From IMG/VR virus record IMGVR_UViG_3300018428_000237, positions 1 through 21,248 of that record: 21,248 nt of DNA, one strand, 5' to 3'. Position 1 is the first letter of the stretch. Every line of letters starts with the position of its first letter. The translations under genes and the position numbers were made by a program. The DNA is from a virus. Under the pieces are notes generated by a model. That model did not search any database. It was not told the origin of the DNA and was given only the letters and a program-made list of their open reading frames with translations. Shown piece after piece: positions 6,462-14,329 of the stretch.

Positions 6462-8225
6462 CTAGAATCTACGTTGTATAAATTCTATTGTGCCGTCAAC
6501 ACCTCTTTCGTTTTGGTATAACAAGAATCCAAAATAATTCCCGTATGTCGGGCTTGTCGAATCATTGTCTATTAATACAGCACTTGTATGTGCTTCTCCG
6601 TACTTTGCAAGATAGTCTGCAACACTTGTACCAACATTATTCACAGCGTTGTCGTACTCTCGTTCAATGACCGGATCTCCACTTGTTGTTACCCGCTTTG
6701 CAACTACTACTGCAACCTCAAAAATCTGGGTTGCACCAAATGCCGATACTGCTCCCGATGCTGACATTATATCAACTTCGTTCCATTGATCTAGTACTGT
6801 TGCATGACCGTATGTATTCGAACCGTCTGCAAGTAGAGGGAAACTAGCAGAAAATCTGCCATTTCTAACTACATGATAAGTGGCGTTATCAGTAAATGTA
6901 ACTGTATAGTCAACTTCTAAATTAGTCATAGTAGTTAAATTATACTTCATTACCCCAACTAATGCGTTTGTAGTAGTATACACCGAACCCAATGGACGAT
7001 AAACTTGTGTACCGTTTACTGGGTTTGTGGAAGAACTACCCGGAGCAGTTGTATCACTTACAGTACGTGTTAGAGGGTTTGTAACTATAAGATTAGCAAA
7101 TACATCCCCAACGTTTTCATCGGTTACTACACGAATATTAGATCGAAGATGTGTTAACTGTCTTGTAGGATCAGAGCCTTCTGCTAGCCACATGTGGTTT
7201 AAGAAATTTGATAAATTAACTGCTCCTACATGACTACGTGCTGGAAACGCAAATGTCTCATCCATTGTATATGTTGGAACAGTTGTCTCAGCATCAGCAC
7301 CAAACAATGTTATACCATAACCACCTTCATTACTAATATTTACAGTAGTACCGTCGCCGTTACCCCAGTATGCGTTGCCTAAACTACTAATCGCACCATT
7401 TAACTTGTTATTAGAAGCAACAATCCATTCATCAAACCATTCTTTAATTGATTTATTGCTCGGGCCTGTAGGAGCACCCGGAGTAGGGACATTAGTGCTT
7501 AGATCTGCTTTTGGAATTTGTGCATCATTAAATCCAACAAATCCTTCACCAGTTGATTGATCAAAATATAACTGAGAAATATCAATAATGTGGTGTGCAT
7601 CTGTTAATGTATTACCAAGACCTGCTGGGTCATCATAACTTGCGTTAAACGCACTTACAAGATATATTTCCAAATCTCTTTTTGTTAAATGTACAACATA
7701 AACTACGTCAGTAGCAACTAGCGCCTTTGTAAACTCTATCTGTAATGAACCTACACCGCCTGATAATTTATAATCATTAATTGTTACAGGAGTTCCGTCA
7801 GGATCACCTGGTGTAAGTTTACTATGAGATGATGTTACGGGAGAATATTTATGCACGACTAGAGTCTGATCATTAATACCGCCTTCTAGTTTAACACCAC
7901 TTGCGTGTGCCGCGCTAGGGCTCAAGCCGGAGTGCAAAGACAAAATATCAAAACCACCAGTTCCTGTCAACCCTGTAAGTACATCTCTTTTAACTATAAA
8001 TTCTGATAGATTATTCTGTAAATGGCTATTAGTAAAATTAAACCCTGTAGCAAATGAGCCTACTTGCACAGTTTTATTTTGGATCCCACTCAAAGAATCA
8101 CTTAAATCGTTACCAATAAAAAGTTCTCGCGAATCTGTGGCTAACCCAAATTCACCTGGTGCTAATGGTACAGGTAAATCTCGACGAAGCCCGCGTCTTT
8201 GTTGCATTTTGGTTATTTTAGCCAC
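6462..8225 (-). CDS. Tail fibre / receptor-binding-type structural protein
   Basis: 587 aa. The N-terminus (IT-KMQQRRGLRRDLPVPLAPGEFGLATDS then LFIGND, residues 4-40) matches the short phage fibre motif with R-R-G, L-x-x-GE and a D-x-x-x-LFIG turn that attaches fibres to the baseplate. The rest is rich in Gly, Thr, Asn and beta-prone segments, as in fibres. The start is GTG at 8223-8225, with GGAG 8 bases upstream. A GATAAATA late element in the last codons of the exonuclease gene gives a 25-base leader. It lies between an early gene (exonuclease) and an early operon (SET), so it needs its own late promoter. Confidence 0.85.
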   Translation of the reverse strand: MAKITKMQQRRGLRRDLPVPLAPGEFGLATDSRELFIGNDLSDSLSGIQNKTVQVGSFATGFNFTNSHLQNNLSEFIVKRDVLTGLTGTGGFDILSLHSGLSPSAAHASGVKLEGGINDQTLVVHKYSPVTSSHSKLTPGDPDGTPVTINDYKLSGGVGSLQIEFTKALVATDVVYVVHLTKRDLEIYLVSAFNASYDDPAGLGNTLTDAHHIIDISQLYFDQSTGEGFVGFNDAQIPKADLSTNVPTPGAPTGPSNKSIKEWFDEWIVASNNKLNGAISSLGNAYWGNGDGTTVNISNEGGYGITLFGADAETTVPTYTMDETFAFPARSHVGAVNLSNFLNHMWLAEGSDPTRQLTHLRSNIRVVTDENVGDVFANLIVTNPLTRTVSDTTAPGSSSTNPVNGTQVYRPLGSVYTTTNALVGVMKYNLTTMTNLEVDYTVTFTDNATYHVVRNGRFSASFPLLADGSNTYGHATVLDQWNEVDIMSASGAVSAFGATQIFEVAVVVAKRVTTSGDPVIEREYDNAVNNVGTSVADYLAKYGEAHTSAVLIDNDSTSPTYGNYFGFLLYQNERGVDGTIEFIQRRF

Positions 8226-8251
8226 AAATCTATCTCCAGTAAATCTTAATA

Positions 8252-8932
8252 CTAGTATTTATCATAAACCTGGTAATACTCTTTTAGTTTGTTGAGCCAT
8301 TTTTGCGTATATTCTTCGAATTCCTTGCCTGTAATAGAAAATTCTAAATATACACCGTCGTGTGTAACCATCATAATAACAACAGTACCGATATCTGTGT
8401 CAAATAACTCGTTATGCGCCATTGCATAGGCAACACCTTGTAAAAAATAATCCTCAATCCATTCTCGTTTTTTTACTGAGCGGGACGTTTTAAAATCTAC
8501 AATTGCCGGTGTATCTTTCCATATTCCTACGCAATCTGTAGTACCTGCATAAAGTTCTGGTGAATATAACGATGCTTCTAGTCCCCATACTTCGCTAACA
8601 TTAGATAAACCTTCCTCAATGACAACGTCGGCTAACTTTGATGCTATTTGTCTAATTAAGTTTGTACCTTCGGGCCTATCTACGCCTAAGATGTGATTTT
8701 CTAAATTTTTATGTGTTGCTGTGCCTAAATTGGCACTCTCTGTTAAGATGCGTTGCGCTTCCTCTTTTCCAACTCGTTCTCGCCACTTGTTAATACCTTC
8801 CATATCCTTTAAGCGACTTAAGATAGTAGTTACGGATGGCACCTTAGCACTACCTGTATCATACAAGCGTTGTCCGTTTTGTTCTATCCTTTTTAGTGTT
8901 GGGTATTCATAAATTTGGTTTATTAAAGACAT
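8252..8932 (-). CDS. PD-(D/E)XK exonuclease (Cas4/RecB/MGME1-like)
   Basis: 226 aa. Catalytic residues are in order: H74 (GTATH), E119 (LEASL), D133 (AGTTD), D146-x-K148 (VDFKTS), then the QxxxY motif Q165-Y169. This is the RecB/Cas4-type nuclease fold that degrades DNA ends using divalent metal ions. No iron-sulfur Cys set is present, so it is closer to MGME1-like exonucleases than to Cas4. A role in recombination or host DNA breakdown fits. It is preceded by a near-perfect sigma70 promoter whose expected +1 is the A of ATG, with no Shine-Dalgarno sequence, so the mRNA may be leaderless. Confidence 0.9.
   Translation of the reverse strand: MSLINQIYEYPTLKRIEQNGQRLYDTGSAKVPSVTTILSRLKDMEGINKWRERVGKEEAQRILTESANLGTATHKNLENHILGVDRPEGTNLIRQIASKLADVVIEEGLSNVSEVWGLEASLYSPELYAGTTDCVGIWKDTPAIVDFKTSRSVKKREWIEDYFLQGVAYAMAHNELFDTDIGTVVIMMVTHDGVYLEFSITGKEFEEYTQKWLNKLKEYYQVYDKY
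8256..8263 (-). promoter_or_regulatory. Late promoter element GATAAATA for the fibre gene
   Basis: GATAAATAC is encoded by the last sense codons of the exonuclease gene (GAT AAA TAC TAG). Expected +1 near 8250 gives a 25-base leader with GGAG before the GTG start of the fibre gene. Confidence 0.7.
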
Positions 8933-8938
8933 CTATAT

Positions 8939-8968
8939 ATTATACAATGAAACATATATAATTGTCAA
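8939..8968 (-). promoter_or_regulatory. Sigma70-type promoter, leaderless geometry, for the exonuclease
   Basis: TTGACA (8963-8968), 18-base spacer, TATAAT (8939-8944), then ATATAG and ATG. With -10 at -12 to -7 the +1 is the A of the start codon. No ribosome-binding site exists upstream of the ATG. Confidence 0.85.
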
Positions 8969-8973
8969 TTATT

Positions 8974-9588
8974 TTACCAACTTACATACCATTTAAATGT
9001 TAAGTTCGAAGTGGCGGCATTTTGCTGTCTTAAGATTGTATATCCCTTGTCGGTAAAATACTTAATTACTTCAGACATCTGTTGAGAATACGTGGTATTT
9101 GTTGCAGTGCCTTGCCATACAGCAAAGAAGTCTTTACTAACAGCTGATGCATTTGTTACGCCTGCTGTAAGACCCAAATCACTTAGAATAGAACCTGTAT
9201 CGGCTGCAAGTGTTATAGAAAAGTTATTATTATCGCTTGTAATCTTTAATGCACCAGTAACACCAGTTTTACTTGCAGTAACACCTGTTATTGCTAAAGT
9301 ATTAATATCATCAACGATAGCATTAATACTTGTGCCGCTAGCCGTTACAGTTGTTGTATTAATTATAAAACTGTTAGCAGGGCTAATCACAGGATTATTA
9401 ACTGTTCCCGTAACAGAAATTTCAGGAGTACTCATTGTCATTCTGGTGCCATCTGCTATAGTAGCATTTAACAAATTGTTATTGACTGCTGTTAAAATTG
9501 CTTCTTCGATTGCACGAATCTCTTGGAGTATAACCAAGTTTCCTTGTGCTTGTAGTTTTGCATCTGCGGCACTAATCATTATTGACAT
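8974..9588 (-). CDS. Structural protein with flagellar-hook-IN-like repeat
   Basis: 204 aa. Residues about 73-143 resemble the flagellin hook IN motif found in FlgK/FliD/flagellin: a strand carrying a small loop, INAIVDDINTL, GVTAS, GALKITS, then a final GSILSDLGL. Such modules also occur in surface-exposed phage proteins. The N-terminal 40 residues are helical and the C-terminus is a distinct small domain ending FKWYVSW. AGGAAG precedes the ATG by 8 bases. Likely a virion structural or adhesion protein; the exact location in the particle is unknown. Confidence 0.82.
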   Translation of the reverse strand: MSIMISAADAKLQAQGNLVILQEIRAIEEAILTAVNNNLLNATIADGTRMTMSTPEISVTGTVNNPVISPANSFIINTTTVTASGTSINAIVDDINTLAITGVTASKTGVTGALKITSDNNNFSITLAADTGSILSDLGLTAGVTNASAVSKDFFAVWQGTATNTTYSQQMSEVIKYFTDKGYTILRQQNAATSNLTFKWYVSW

Positions 9589-9598
9589 TACTTTCTTC

Positions 9599-9946
9599 CT
9601 ATTTTATAAGAGGGTTCGCACGATCGGCTGCTTGTGCTACTGAATTTTCAGCGTCACTCTGTGACATTGCATCGGGCATTTCGTTTTTAAATGATATTTC
9701 ATCAACAGTAGCACTTGCAATTAAATCTGGTAGCTGCTCATTTAACAAATCTACCAAAGACTTTACCGAATCCTCGTCCCTTTCATCAAAGTCAGTTATA
9801 CCTTCTTTTTTCAACATTGGTATAAGTTCCTTTGTTCCTATTTTCATTACTCCCTGCTCTCTAAGATAGAATAGGAAGTTTACAACCGCATCACCTAACT
9901 GATCGATTGCCTCGTCTTCACCGAAAAATATCTCGGCAAGTTTCAT
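9599..9946 (-). CDS. Acidic small protein, MKLAEI N-terminus
   Basis: 115 aa, acidic, with alpha-helical composition, and beginning MKLAEIFFGEDEA. The N-terminus belongs to the M-x-[LI]-x-E-[ILV] group shared by several proteins in this window. The ATG overlaps the TAA of the upstream gene (TAATG). No family is recognised. It is probably co-expressed with the scaffold-like 9946-10650 protein, and a virion or assembly role is inferred from position. Confidence 0.8.
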   Translation of the reverse strand: MKLAEIFFGEDEAIDQLGDAVVNFLFYLREQGVMKIGTKELIPMLKKEGITDFDERDEDSVKSLVDLLNEQLPDLIASATVDEISFKNEMPDAMSQSDAENSVAQAADRANPLIK

Positions 9947-10650
9947 TACTTTTCTTCTCTACCTAGTGGCTCATCTGCTGGACCTGATACTTCATCAGCG
10001 CCGCCAAGCATATCATCAGTATCTTCAGCCGGTGGCATGTCGCTTGGAATTTCCTCGCCTGGAATTTCTGGCATTGGTGCTTCCATGTCTGTTGCTGGCA
10101 ACTGACCGCCTTGTAATGCAAGTACTTGATCACTCATTGCATCTTTAACACCAATAATAGCATCTAAAGCAGACTGTAATTGAGACTTTGCTGTTTCATT
10201 AAATGCACTTGCTTGCTGTTGACCAACATTATATTTAATTTCGTCAACTAGCGGCATTAGTGCCTTTGTTTGTAATTCAGCAATATCTTCAGCCATACCT
10301 GCTAACTTATCAACCATGTCTTGTGCGGCAAGTAAAATCTGTGCATTTTCAATTTCGTCGGTTTGTTCGTTAATCATTGCTGGTGTAGCAATAATTGAAC
10401 CACCATTAGAAAGTAAAATATCAACTGCTTCGAGCATTAAAACTGTTTTCATGTAATGCTTGTCTTTGTGACCTTCGTTGAACTTTGCAGTTTCGGATAA
10501 CTTTCTTTTATGAGTTTGTAAATTTACTTTTGCATTTGATAACTGATCATGAGATGAGTCTTCTTTTATAGTAATGTTAAACTCTTTGTTAAGCCAGCGA
10601 TTAATTTTACTAAAACGCTGTGCTTTATCTGATAAATCATTTAAAAACAT
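9946..10650 (-). CDS. Acidic, helical, scaffold-like unknown protein
   Basis: 234 aa. The first 180 residues look helical, and the last 50 are rich in Pro, Asp, Glu and Met with no order (PEIPGEEIPSDMPPAEDTD). An acidic protein with this layout recalls phage scaffolding or assembly factors, but no diagnostic motif was found. GGGGA precedes the ATG, and a GATAAATA late element gives a 26-base leader. It heads a unit with 9599-9946 and 8974-9588. Confidence 0.82.
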   Translation of the reverse strand: MFLNDLSDKAQRFSKINRWLNKEFNITIKEDSSHDQLSNAKVNLQTHKRKLSETAKFNEGHKDKHYMKTVLMLEAVDILLSNGGSIIATPAMINEQTDEIENAQILLAAQDMVDKLAGMAEDIAELQTKALMPLVDEIKYNVGQQQASAFNETAKSQLQSALDAIIGVKDAMSDQVLALQGGQLPATDMEAPMPEIPGEEIPSDMPPAEDTDDMLGGADEVSGPADEPLGREEK

Positions 10651-10681
10651 TATTATTCCCCGTTTATTTCGTAATAAACTA

Positions 10682-10689
10682 TATTTATC
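10682..10689 (-). promoter_or_regulatory. Late promoter element GATAAATA for the scaffold-like gene
   Basis: GATAAATA overlaps the TAA stop of the gene at 10685-11140. Expected +1 near 10676 gives a 26-base leader with GGGGA before the ATG at 10650. Confidence 0.68.
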
Positions 10690-11140
10690 TATTCTGATAT
10701 GATTTGTGAAGTTTCTTTTTTGACTTTACTGCGAGCATACGAGCCTGCTTGTATTTTGCATCCATTAAATCATACATTCCTACATCGCCTTGTTTGCCAT
10801 AAAGATTTCTTTTTTCCTTACAATATATCGCTTCGTGAAACTTTTGGGAGAAATGATCGTGGTGTTTAATAATTTCTGTTACTTTTAAAGAGGAAATGCT
10901 ATATCCCTTATTAATTAAATATGCAACATTGTATGCTACTTCGTATAATTCTATATCTTTTACAATAACATCATTGCTTACACTACAAACAATACAATAA
11001 CTGTTTTTATCTAATTTTTTTACTTCCCAATCACTACCAATTATGCCATCTCTATGAACAATAGGCCTTTTTTCCGTACGGCGTTGGTTGGCAACACTTT
11101 TTACTAAAGCGTTCAACTTTTTTAGCACGTTTCGTTTCAT
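10685..11140 (-). CDS. Basic unknown protein, possibly leaderless
   Basis: 151 aa, strongly basic at both ends (MKRNVLKKLN... and KSKKKLHKSYQNR), with a central beta/alpha segment. No family is recognised. There is no Shine-Dalgarno sequence; a GTTAAATA late-type element ends exactly 5 bases before the ATG and is formed by the last codons of the preceding gene. The basic ends suggest nucleic-acid contact or an internal head protein. Confidence 0.8.
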   Translation of the reverse strand: MKRNVLKKLNALVKSVANQRRTEKRPIVHRDGIIGSDWEVKKLDKNSYCIVCSVSNDVIVKDIELYEVAYNVAYLINKGYSISSLKVTEIIKHHDHFSQKFHEAIYCKEKRNLYGKQGDVGMYDLMDAKYKQARMLAVKSKKKLHKSYQNR

Positions 11141-11144
11141 AAGA

Positions 11145-11351
11145 CTATTTAACTAAATTAAAAAACATTCCCTTGCTGTCTTTAGACCGGGTTAGAACAC
11201 CACGCTTTACAAGATTATTTGCTACTTCAAAATCTCGCTCTTCAAGTTCATCACAATAGGCAGTATCAGAGCCTGTAATCATTTCGAGAACTCTGTTTTC
11301 TTCATTGCTAATATAAGTGTGTAAATTGCCTAATATTTCTACAAGTTTCAT
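11145..11351 (-). CDS. Small protein, MKLVEI N-terminus, possibly leaderless
   Basis: 68 aa from ATG 11351 (MKLVEILGNLHTY...). An in-frame ATG 21 bases upstream is possible, but the late element GGTAAATA (11357-11364) would then lie inside the gene, and it sits exactly 5 bases before ATG 11351 as in six other genes. The C-terminal part (FEVANNLVKRGVLTRSKDSKGMFFNL) has a winged-helix-like appearance. It is a possible DNA-binding or assembly factor; no family is assigned. Confidence 0.72.
   Translation of the reverse strand: MKLVEILGNLHTYISNEENRVLEMITGSDTAYCDELEERDFEVANNLVKRGVLTRSKDSKGMFFNLVK
11146..11153 (-). promoter_or_regulatory. Late promoter element GTTAAATA, leaderless type
   Basis: GTTAAATA, then GTCTT, then ATG (11140). 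The element is the coding sequence of the last two codons and first stop bases of the preceding gene (GTT AAA TAG). Confidence 0.5.
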
Positions 11352-11356
11352 TATAG

Positions 11357-11364
11357 TATTTACC
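11357..11364 (-). promoter_or_regulatory. Late promoter element GGTAAATA, leaderless type
   Basis: GGTAAATA, then CTATA, then ATG (11351). Matches the T4 late consensus TATAAATACTATT apart from the first two bases. Confidence 0.6.
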
Positions 11365-11413
11365 GTTTTCATATTTCATTGTAGTATTCTGTAAACTCTG
11401 AAAATTATTAAAA

Positions 11414-12274
11414 TTAAACAGGAAACCTATCTTTAAATCTCTTATAATATGAATCCAATTGTTTTTTTATTTTAGGAGAATTTAAATTATCAAAATACAA
11501 CGACATATCAATTGTTTCTAAATGAGAGATGCTCTCAAATGTGTCAATAACACTACGAGCAAAGTTTTTATTATTCTCTTCATTTAAATGATTTAAAGTA
11601 TCATCATCGTTTTTGATAAAATACCTTCTAATGCTGTTGTCAGATGTATCTGCAATTTTTCCTGCGTCAAGCAAGTTGTAAATGTGTAATTTTTCCAAAG
11701 GGCAAGACCCTACTGGGCCACTATATATCTGTACGGGAGATGTAGTAACAAAAAACCATATACACTTCTTTTCATTTTTAACTAATAATTCATCAATTTG
11801 TCTAACTATAGATGTATATATAAAGTTATCATATTCTTCATAATAAAAGTATTCCCAATAATTCTTTGCTGTTTCTATAACAGTTTCGGCTATTTTTTCT
11901 GCCTGAGATTTTAAAACTCCATGGTACTTAACTAATCTCCCGACCAATGCGTTCTTATTTCTCCCATTCATTGTTGAGCCGTAGGCAATTGGCAAATTAA
12001 GTCTATTAGGTAGTCTCGCAGGATCAGTAATACACATAACAATATAGTCTGCTTCGTTAATTACATTTAATAAGTCAAGGTATGCGTAAAAAGCAGCCAT
12101 ACCGGGTCTACCTTTACATATAACTTCTGCATCAAAATGCCGTGCTACTATCTCTGGCCAGGCTAAGAACGTAGGCTCTGGTCCCACGTCGTTGTTGCGA
12201 TCACTATCAGCAAAAAATCTATTAATATCTCCGCAGAAACTATCGCCAATAAAAGCAATCTTTGGAGACCTCAT
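11414..12274 (-). CDS. SGNH/GDSL-like hydrolase
   Basis: 286 aa. Block I is IAFIGDSF with Ser12 as the expected nucleophile; block II is GRPGM (Gly55, Gly58); block III-like TDPAR begins at Thr83 (canonical members have GxND here); and NHLNEENNKNFA near the C-terminus supplies His229. SGNH enzymes are esterases or lipases that often remove acyl groups from sugars. The gene sits in the virion-protein block, so it may modify envelope polysaccharides or virion glycans. The start codon follows the previous stop by a few bases, without an SD sequence. The replaced block III residue lowers certainty about activity. Confidence 0.78.
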   Translation of the reverse strand: MRSPKIAFIGDSFCGDINRFFADSDRNNDVGPEPTFLAWPEIVARHFDAEVICKGRPGMAAFYAYLDLLNVINEADYIVMCITDPARLPNRLNLPIAYGSTMNGRNKNALVGRLVKYHGVLKSQAEKIAETVIETAKNYWEYFYYEEYDNFIYTSIVRQIDELLVKNEKKCIWFFVTTSPVQIYSGPVGSCPLEKLHIYNLLDAGKIADTSDNSIRRYFIKNDDDTLNHLNEENNKNFARSVIDTFESISHLETIDMSLYFDNLNSPKIKKQLDSYYKRFKDRFPV

Positions 12275-12277
12275 AAC

Positions 12278-13348
12278 TTAAATACCAGCTAAGTGTTTTA
12301 TTCTTGCTACTGTATCGTCTGCACTTTCGTTTGCTTTATGACTGTCCATATAAGAAACAACTGCTTCATATGACTTCCAAGTGTGACCACCAACTTCCCA
12401 ATCTACTACACCTTGTGGCAAACTTGGGTACTTCCAATCGTAAATTGTTGCTACAACGAATTCACTATCATCTGCGTCATCTTCGTCACGCACTTCAAAC
12501 TCTAAATGCCATTCTGCATTGGTTTTATCTAGATCGTCGCCCATTTCCGTTGATCGAGTTGGCTCTCCAAAAATACGACGTAATTCTTCAAATGATGTTT
12601 TGATTCCGCCGCGGCGAGAAGTTCCGTTAATATTAACATGATCTCCACTGTCAACATCAAGAATATCCATCGGTTCTGCGCCGATTGCTTCTTTCATTTT
12701 CTTTTCGTCACTGCTTTTACCAAAAGTTTTATGCACAAGTTTGTCTAACTCTCGATGAAACTCATCTTCTTCATCTTTGCTTGCGCTATCTGTAATTTTT
12801 TTATAGGTTGTTTTACGCAAAGTGCCGCCGTCTTTTGTTTTTGTAGTAGTTTGCTTGTCTACTTCATAACCGGCTGCTTTACGCATAGCCTCTGTATCTT
12901 TTTTAGCATTTTTTAATTGGCCAATGCCTTCTTCAATTTCCTCACCTAAATGAGGATTCTTCATCTTTGATCCCATTTTTTCCATATCCTTGCGGGCTTT
13001 TTCGTTGTTGTCGTGGCGTTTCTTTAAATCAGGCTCTAACCAATCTGCTTCATCTTCGTCATCTTTTTCAACAGACTCAGGAACGCAGTTATTAACTCTA
13101 ACTCCGCCTTTCATTTTTGTGCCGTCTTTTTTATATCCATCCCAGCACTTAGGGTCTAATCTTTGTTTTGTTTTCTTTTCTTCGAGTTCTTCATCGTCTT
13201 CTACAATACCGGCTTCTCTTAAAATGCGAGTTATTTCATCCTCGATAGGAACCTCAGTCTCTAATGTTACGCTGTCATAATAACTTTCAATCTTTTTAGC
13301 CAACATCTTCATTTCATCAATTAGATCTGCGTATGTTTTTACTGACAT
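12278..13348 (-). CDS. Highly charged, virion-associated unknown protein
   Basis: 356 aa, with many Lys, Asp and Glu residues. A characteristic segment CWDGYKKDGTKMKGG (68-82), with a second Cys at 88 in VNNC, sits near the N-terminus; I recall similar sequences in T4-like marine phage proteins but cannot name a function. The C-terminal 130 residues form a separate domain (EWHLEFEVRDEDD, IYDWKYPS, WEVGGHTWKSYEAVVSYM). AAGGGG precedes the ATG, which overlaps the previous TAA. Probably packaged or an assembly factor. Confidence 0.78.
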   Translation of the reverse strand: MSVKTYADLIDEMKMLAKKIESYYDSVTLETEVPIEDEITRILREAGIVEDDEELEEKKTKQRLDPKCWDGYKKDGTKMKGGVRVNNCVPESVEKDDEDEADWLEPDLKKRHDNNEKARKDMEKMGSKMKNPHLGEEIEEGIGQLKNAKKDTEAMRKAAGYEVDKQTTTKTKDGGTLRKTTYKKITDSASKDEEDEFHRELDKLVHKTFGKSSDEKKMKEAIGAEPMDILDVDSGDHVNINGTSRRGGIKTSFEELRRIFGEPTRSTEMGDDLDKTNAEWHLEFEVRDEDDADDSEFVVATIYDWKYPSLPQGVVDWEVGGHTWKSYEAVVSYMDSHKANESADDTVARIKHLAGI

Positions 13349-13845
13349 TACTTTTTCCCCTTTTTTGATTTATTGTAGGATGCCCATGCAACTGCATATG
13401 GATTATCAACTTTACCCTTTAATGCTTTTACCTGTTCTTCGCGGCCAGGAGGTGCTTTCTCTCCCATGTGCTCATGATTCATTTCATGGTCTAAATGATG
13501 ATATACTGCTCCGATATAATCAGACGCTTTTGTAATCTTTGATTGTACCCAGCCTTCTAAGCCTTGTGTTTCGCTAACATTTGCTACCATGTCATGTAGT
13601 TTAATCGCATACTTTGCTAACTTATACAAGTCTGAAAGTGCCATGCTTACTTCATGATCCATTTCGTGTGCTTCTGTGACTACTTCACCTTTTGGCGTAG
13701 CACTATCATATATGCTTGGGTTTTTATTTTTCTTTTTCTTTGTTCGCTTTATAGGGTTTGCGAAAAGATTTGAAGCAACCGCGGCAATACTGCCTGCGGA
13801 CGTTGTTTCTTCAAGGGTTGATATTCCAATTTCTTTAAGTTTCAT
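13348..13845 (-). CDS. MKLKEI-type unknown, His/Met-rich core
   Basis: 165 aa, with a signal-like start MKLKEIGISTLEE, a basic stretch (RTKKKKNK), a helical His-containing central region (HEMDHEVSMALSDLYKLAKY; DHEMNHEHMG) and the end NPYAVAWASYNKSKKGK. Resembles virion-associated small proteins of marine T4-like phages. The ATGA overlap with the upstream gene and AGGA before the ATG indicate coupled translation. Its function is unknown; the N-terminal motif may be a capsid-targeting peptide. Confidence 0.78.
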   Translation of the reverse strand: MKLKEIGISTLEETTSAGSIAAVASNLFANPIKRTKKKKNKNPSIYDSATPKGEVVTEAHEMDHEVSMALSDLYKLAKYAIKLHDMVANVSETQGLEGWVQSKITKASDYIGAVYHHLDHEMNHEHMGEKAPPGREEQVKALKGKVDNPYAVAWASYNKSKKGKK

Positions 13846-14327
13846 TGTTGCATTCCTGCTAATTTTTGTAATTGAAGAAGGTCTCTTGGAACTTCTACTT
13901 CGTTTTTATCTGGATAAACTAATTTAACATTCTTGCTGCCAGGTTCAACTTTAACTTCTAACTTATCTCCTGACTTTAATTCTTCTGGTTCTACCTGATT
14001 ACTTGGTGTATTCTGCATGTTTTGTGCAGTATTATTGCTCAGAGAATTTCTCATGTCTGCGGCAGACTTTGTGCCTGTTGTACCAGTAGTGCCAGTAGTG
14101 CCAGTAGTGCCAGGTGTGTTAGGAGTACTATCAATAGTTGGTGATTTTATTGCTTGTTGCTGAGAGCCAATACTTGCGGTTTTAGTACCGGGTGTGGCAC
14201 CAATGCTACCTAAAGATTTTTTAGGAGGATTGCCGCTGAAAATACTGCCTGTTCCCCTATCTTGCGATGGGGTTCTCCCGGCACCAATTCTTCTACCATA
14301 TGCTGGCGTTACTTCTTCTATTCTCAT
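13842..14327 (-). CDS. Low-complexity MRIEEV-type protein with GTT repeats
   Basis: 161 aa, from ATG 14327. A longer frame begins at 14351, but its first bases lie inside the upstream gene; GGAG sits about 9 bases before 14327. The product starts MRIEEVTPAYGRR, then is rich in Gly, Ser, Thr and Pro with four GTT (Gly-Thr-Thr) repeats, then a small ordered end (KVEPGSKNVKLVYPDKNEVEV). The disordered composition suits a linker or internal head protein. No family is recognised. Confidence 0.76.
   Translation of the reverse strand: MRIEEVTPAYGRRIGAGRTPSQDRGTGSIFSGNPPKKSLGSIGATPGTKTASIGSQQQAIKSPTIDSTPNTPGTTGTTGTTGTTGTKSAADMRNSLSNNTAQNMQNTPSNQVEPEELKSGDKLEVKVEPGSKNVKLVYPDKNEVEVPRDLLQLQKLAGMQQ
14074..14115 (-). 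repeat. 9-base tandem repeat encoding Gly-Thr-Thr
   Basis: Three perfect copies of ccagtagtg (14083-14109 on the plus strand), with diverged flanking copies, encode the GTT repeats. Length change by slippage is likely at this site. Confidence 0.85.
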
Positions 14328-14329
14328 AA

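Noticed and set aside
7846-7853. CATAAATA inside the fibre gene
   Set aside because: Encoded by ordinary codons, and no start codon lies 5 bases downstream or near an SD; likely chance.
9092-9643. Plus-strand ORF of 183 aa, hydrophobic
   Set aside because: Overlaps the hook-like gene fully in antisense and shows no promoter or SD.
10662-10679. GTTTATT/AATAAAC inverted repeat
   Set aside because: The expected late +1 falls inside it, so it would not fold in the RNA; no T-run on the minus strand.
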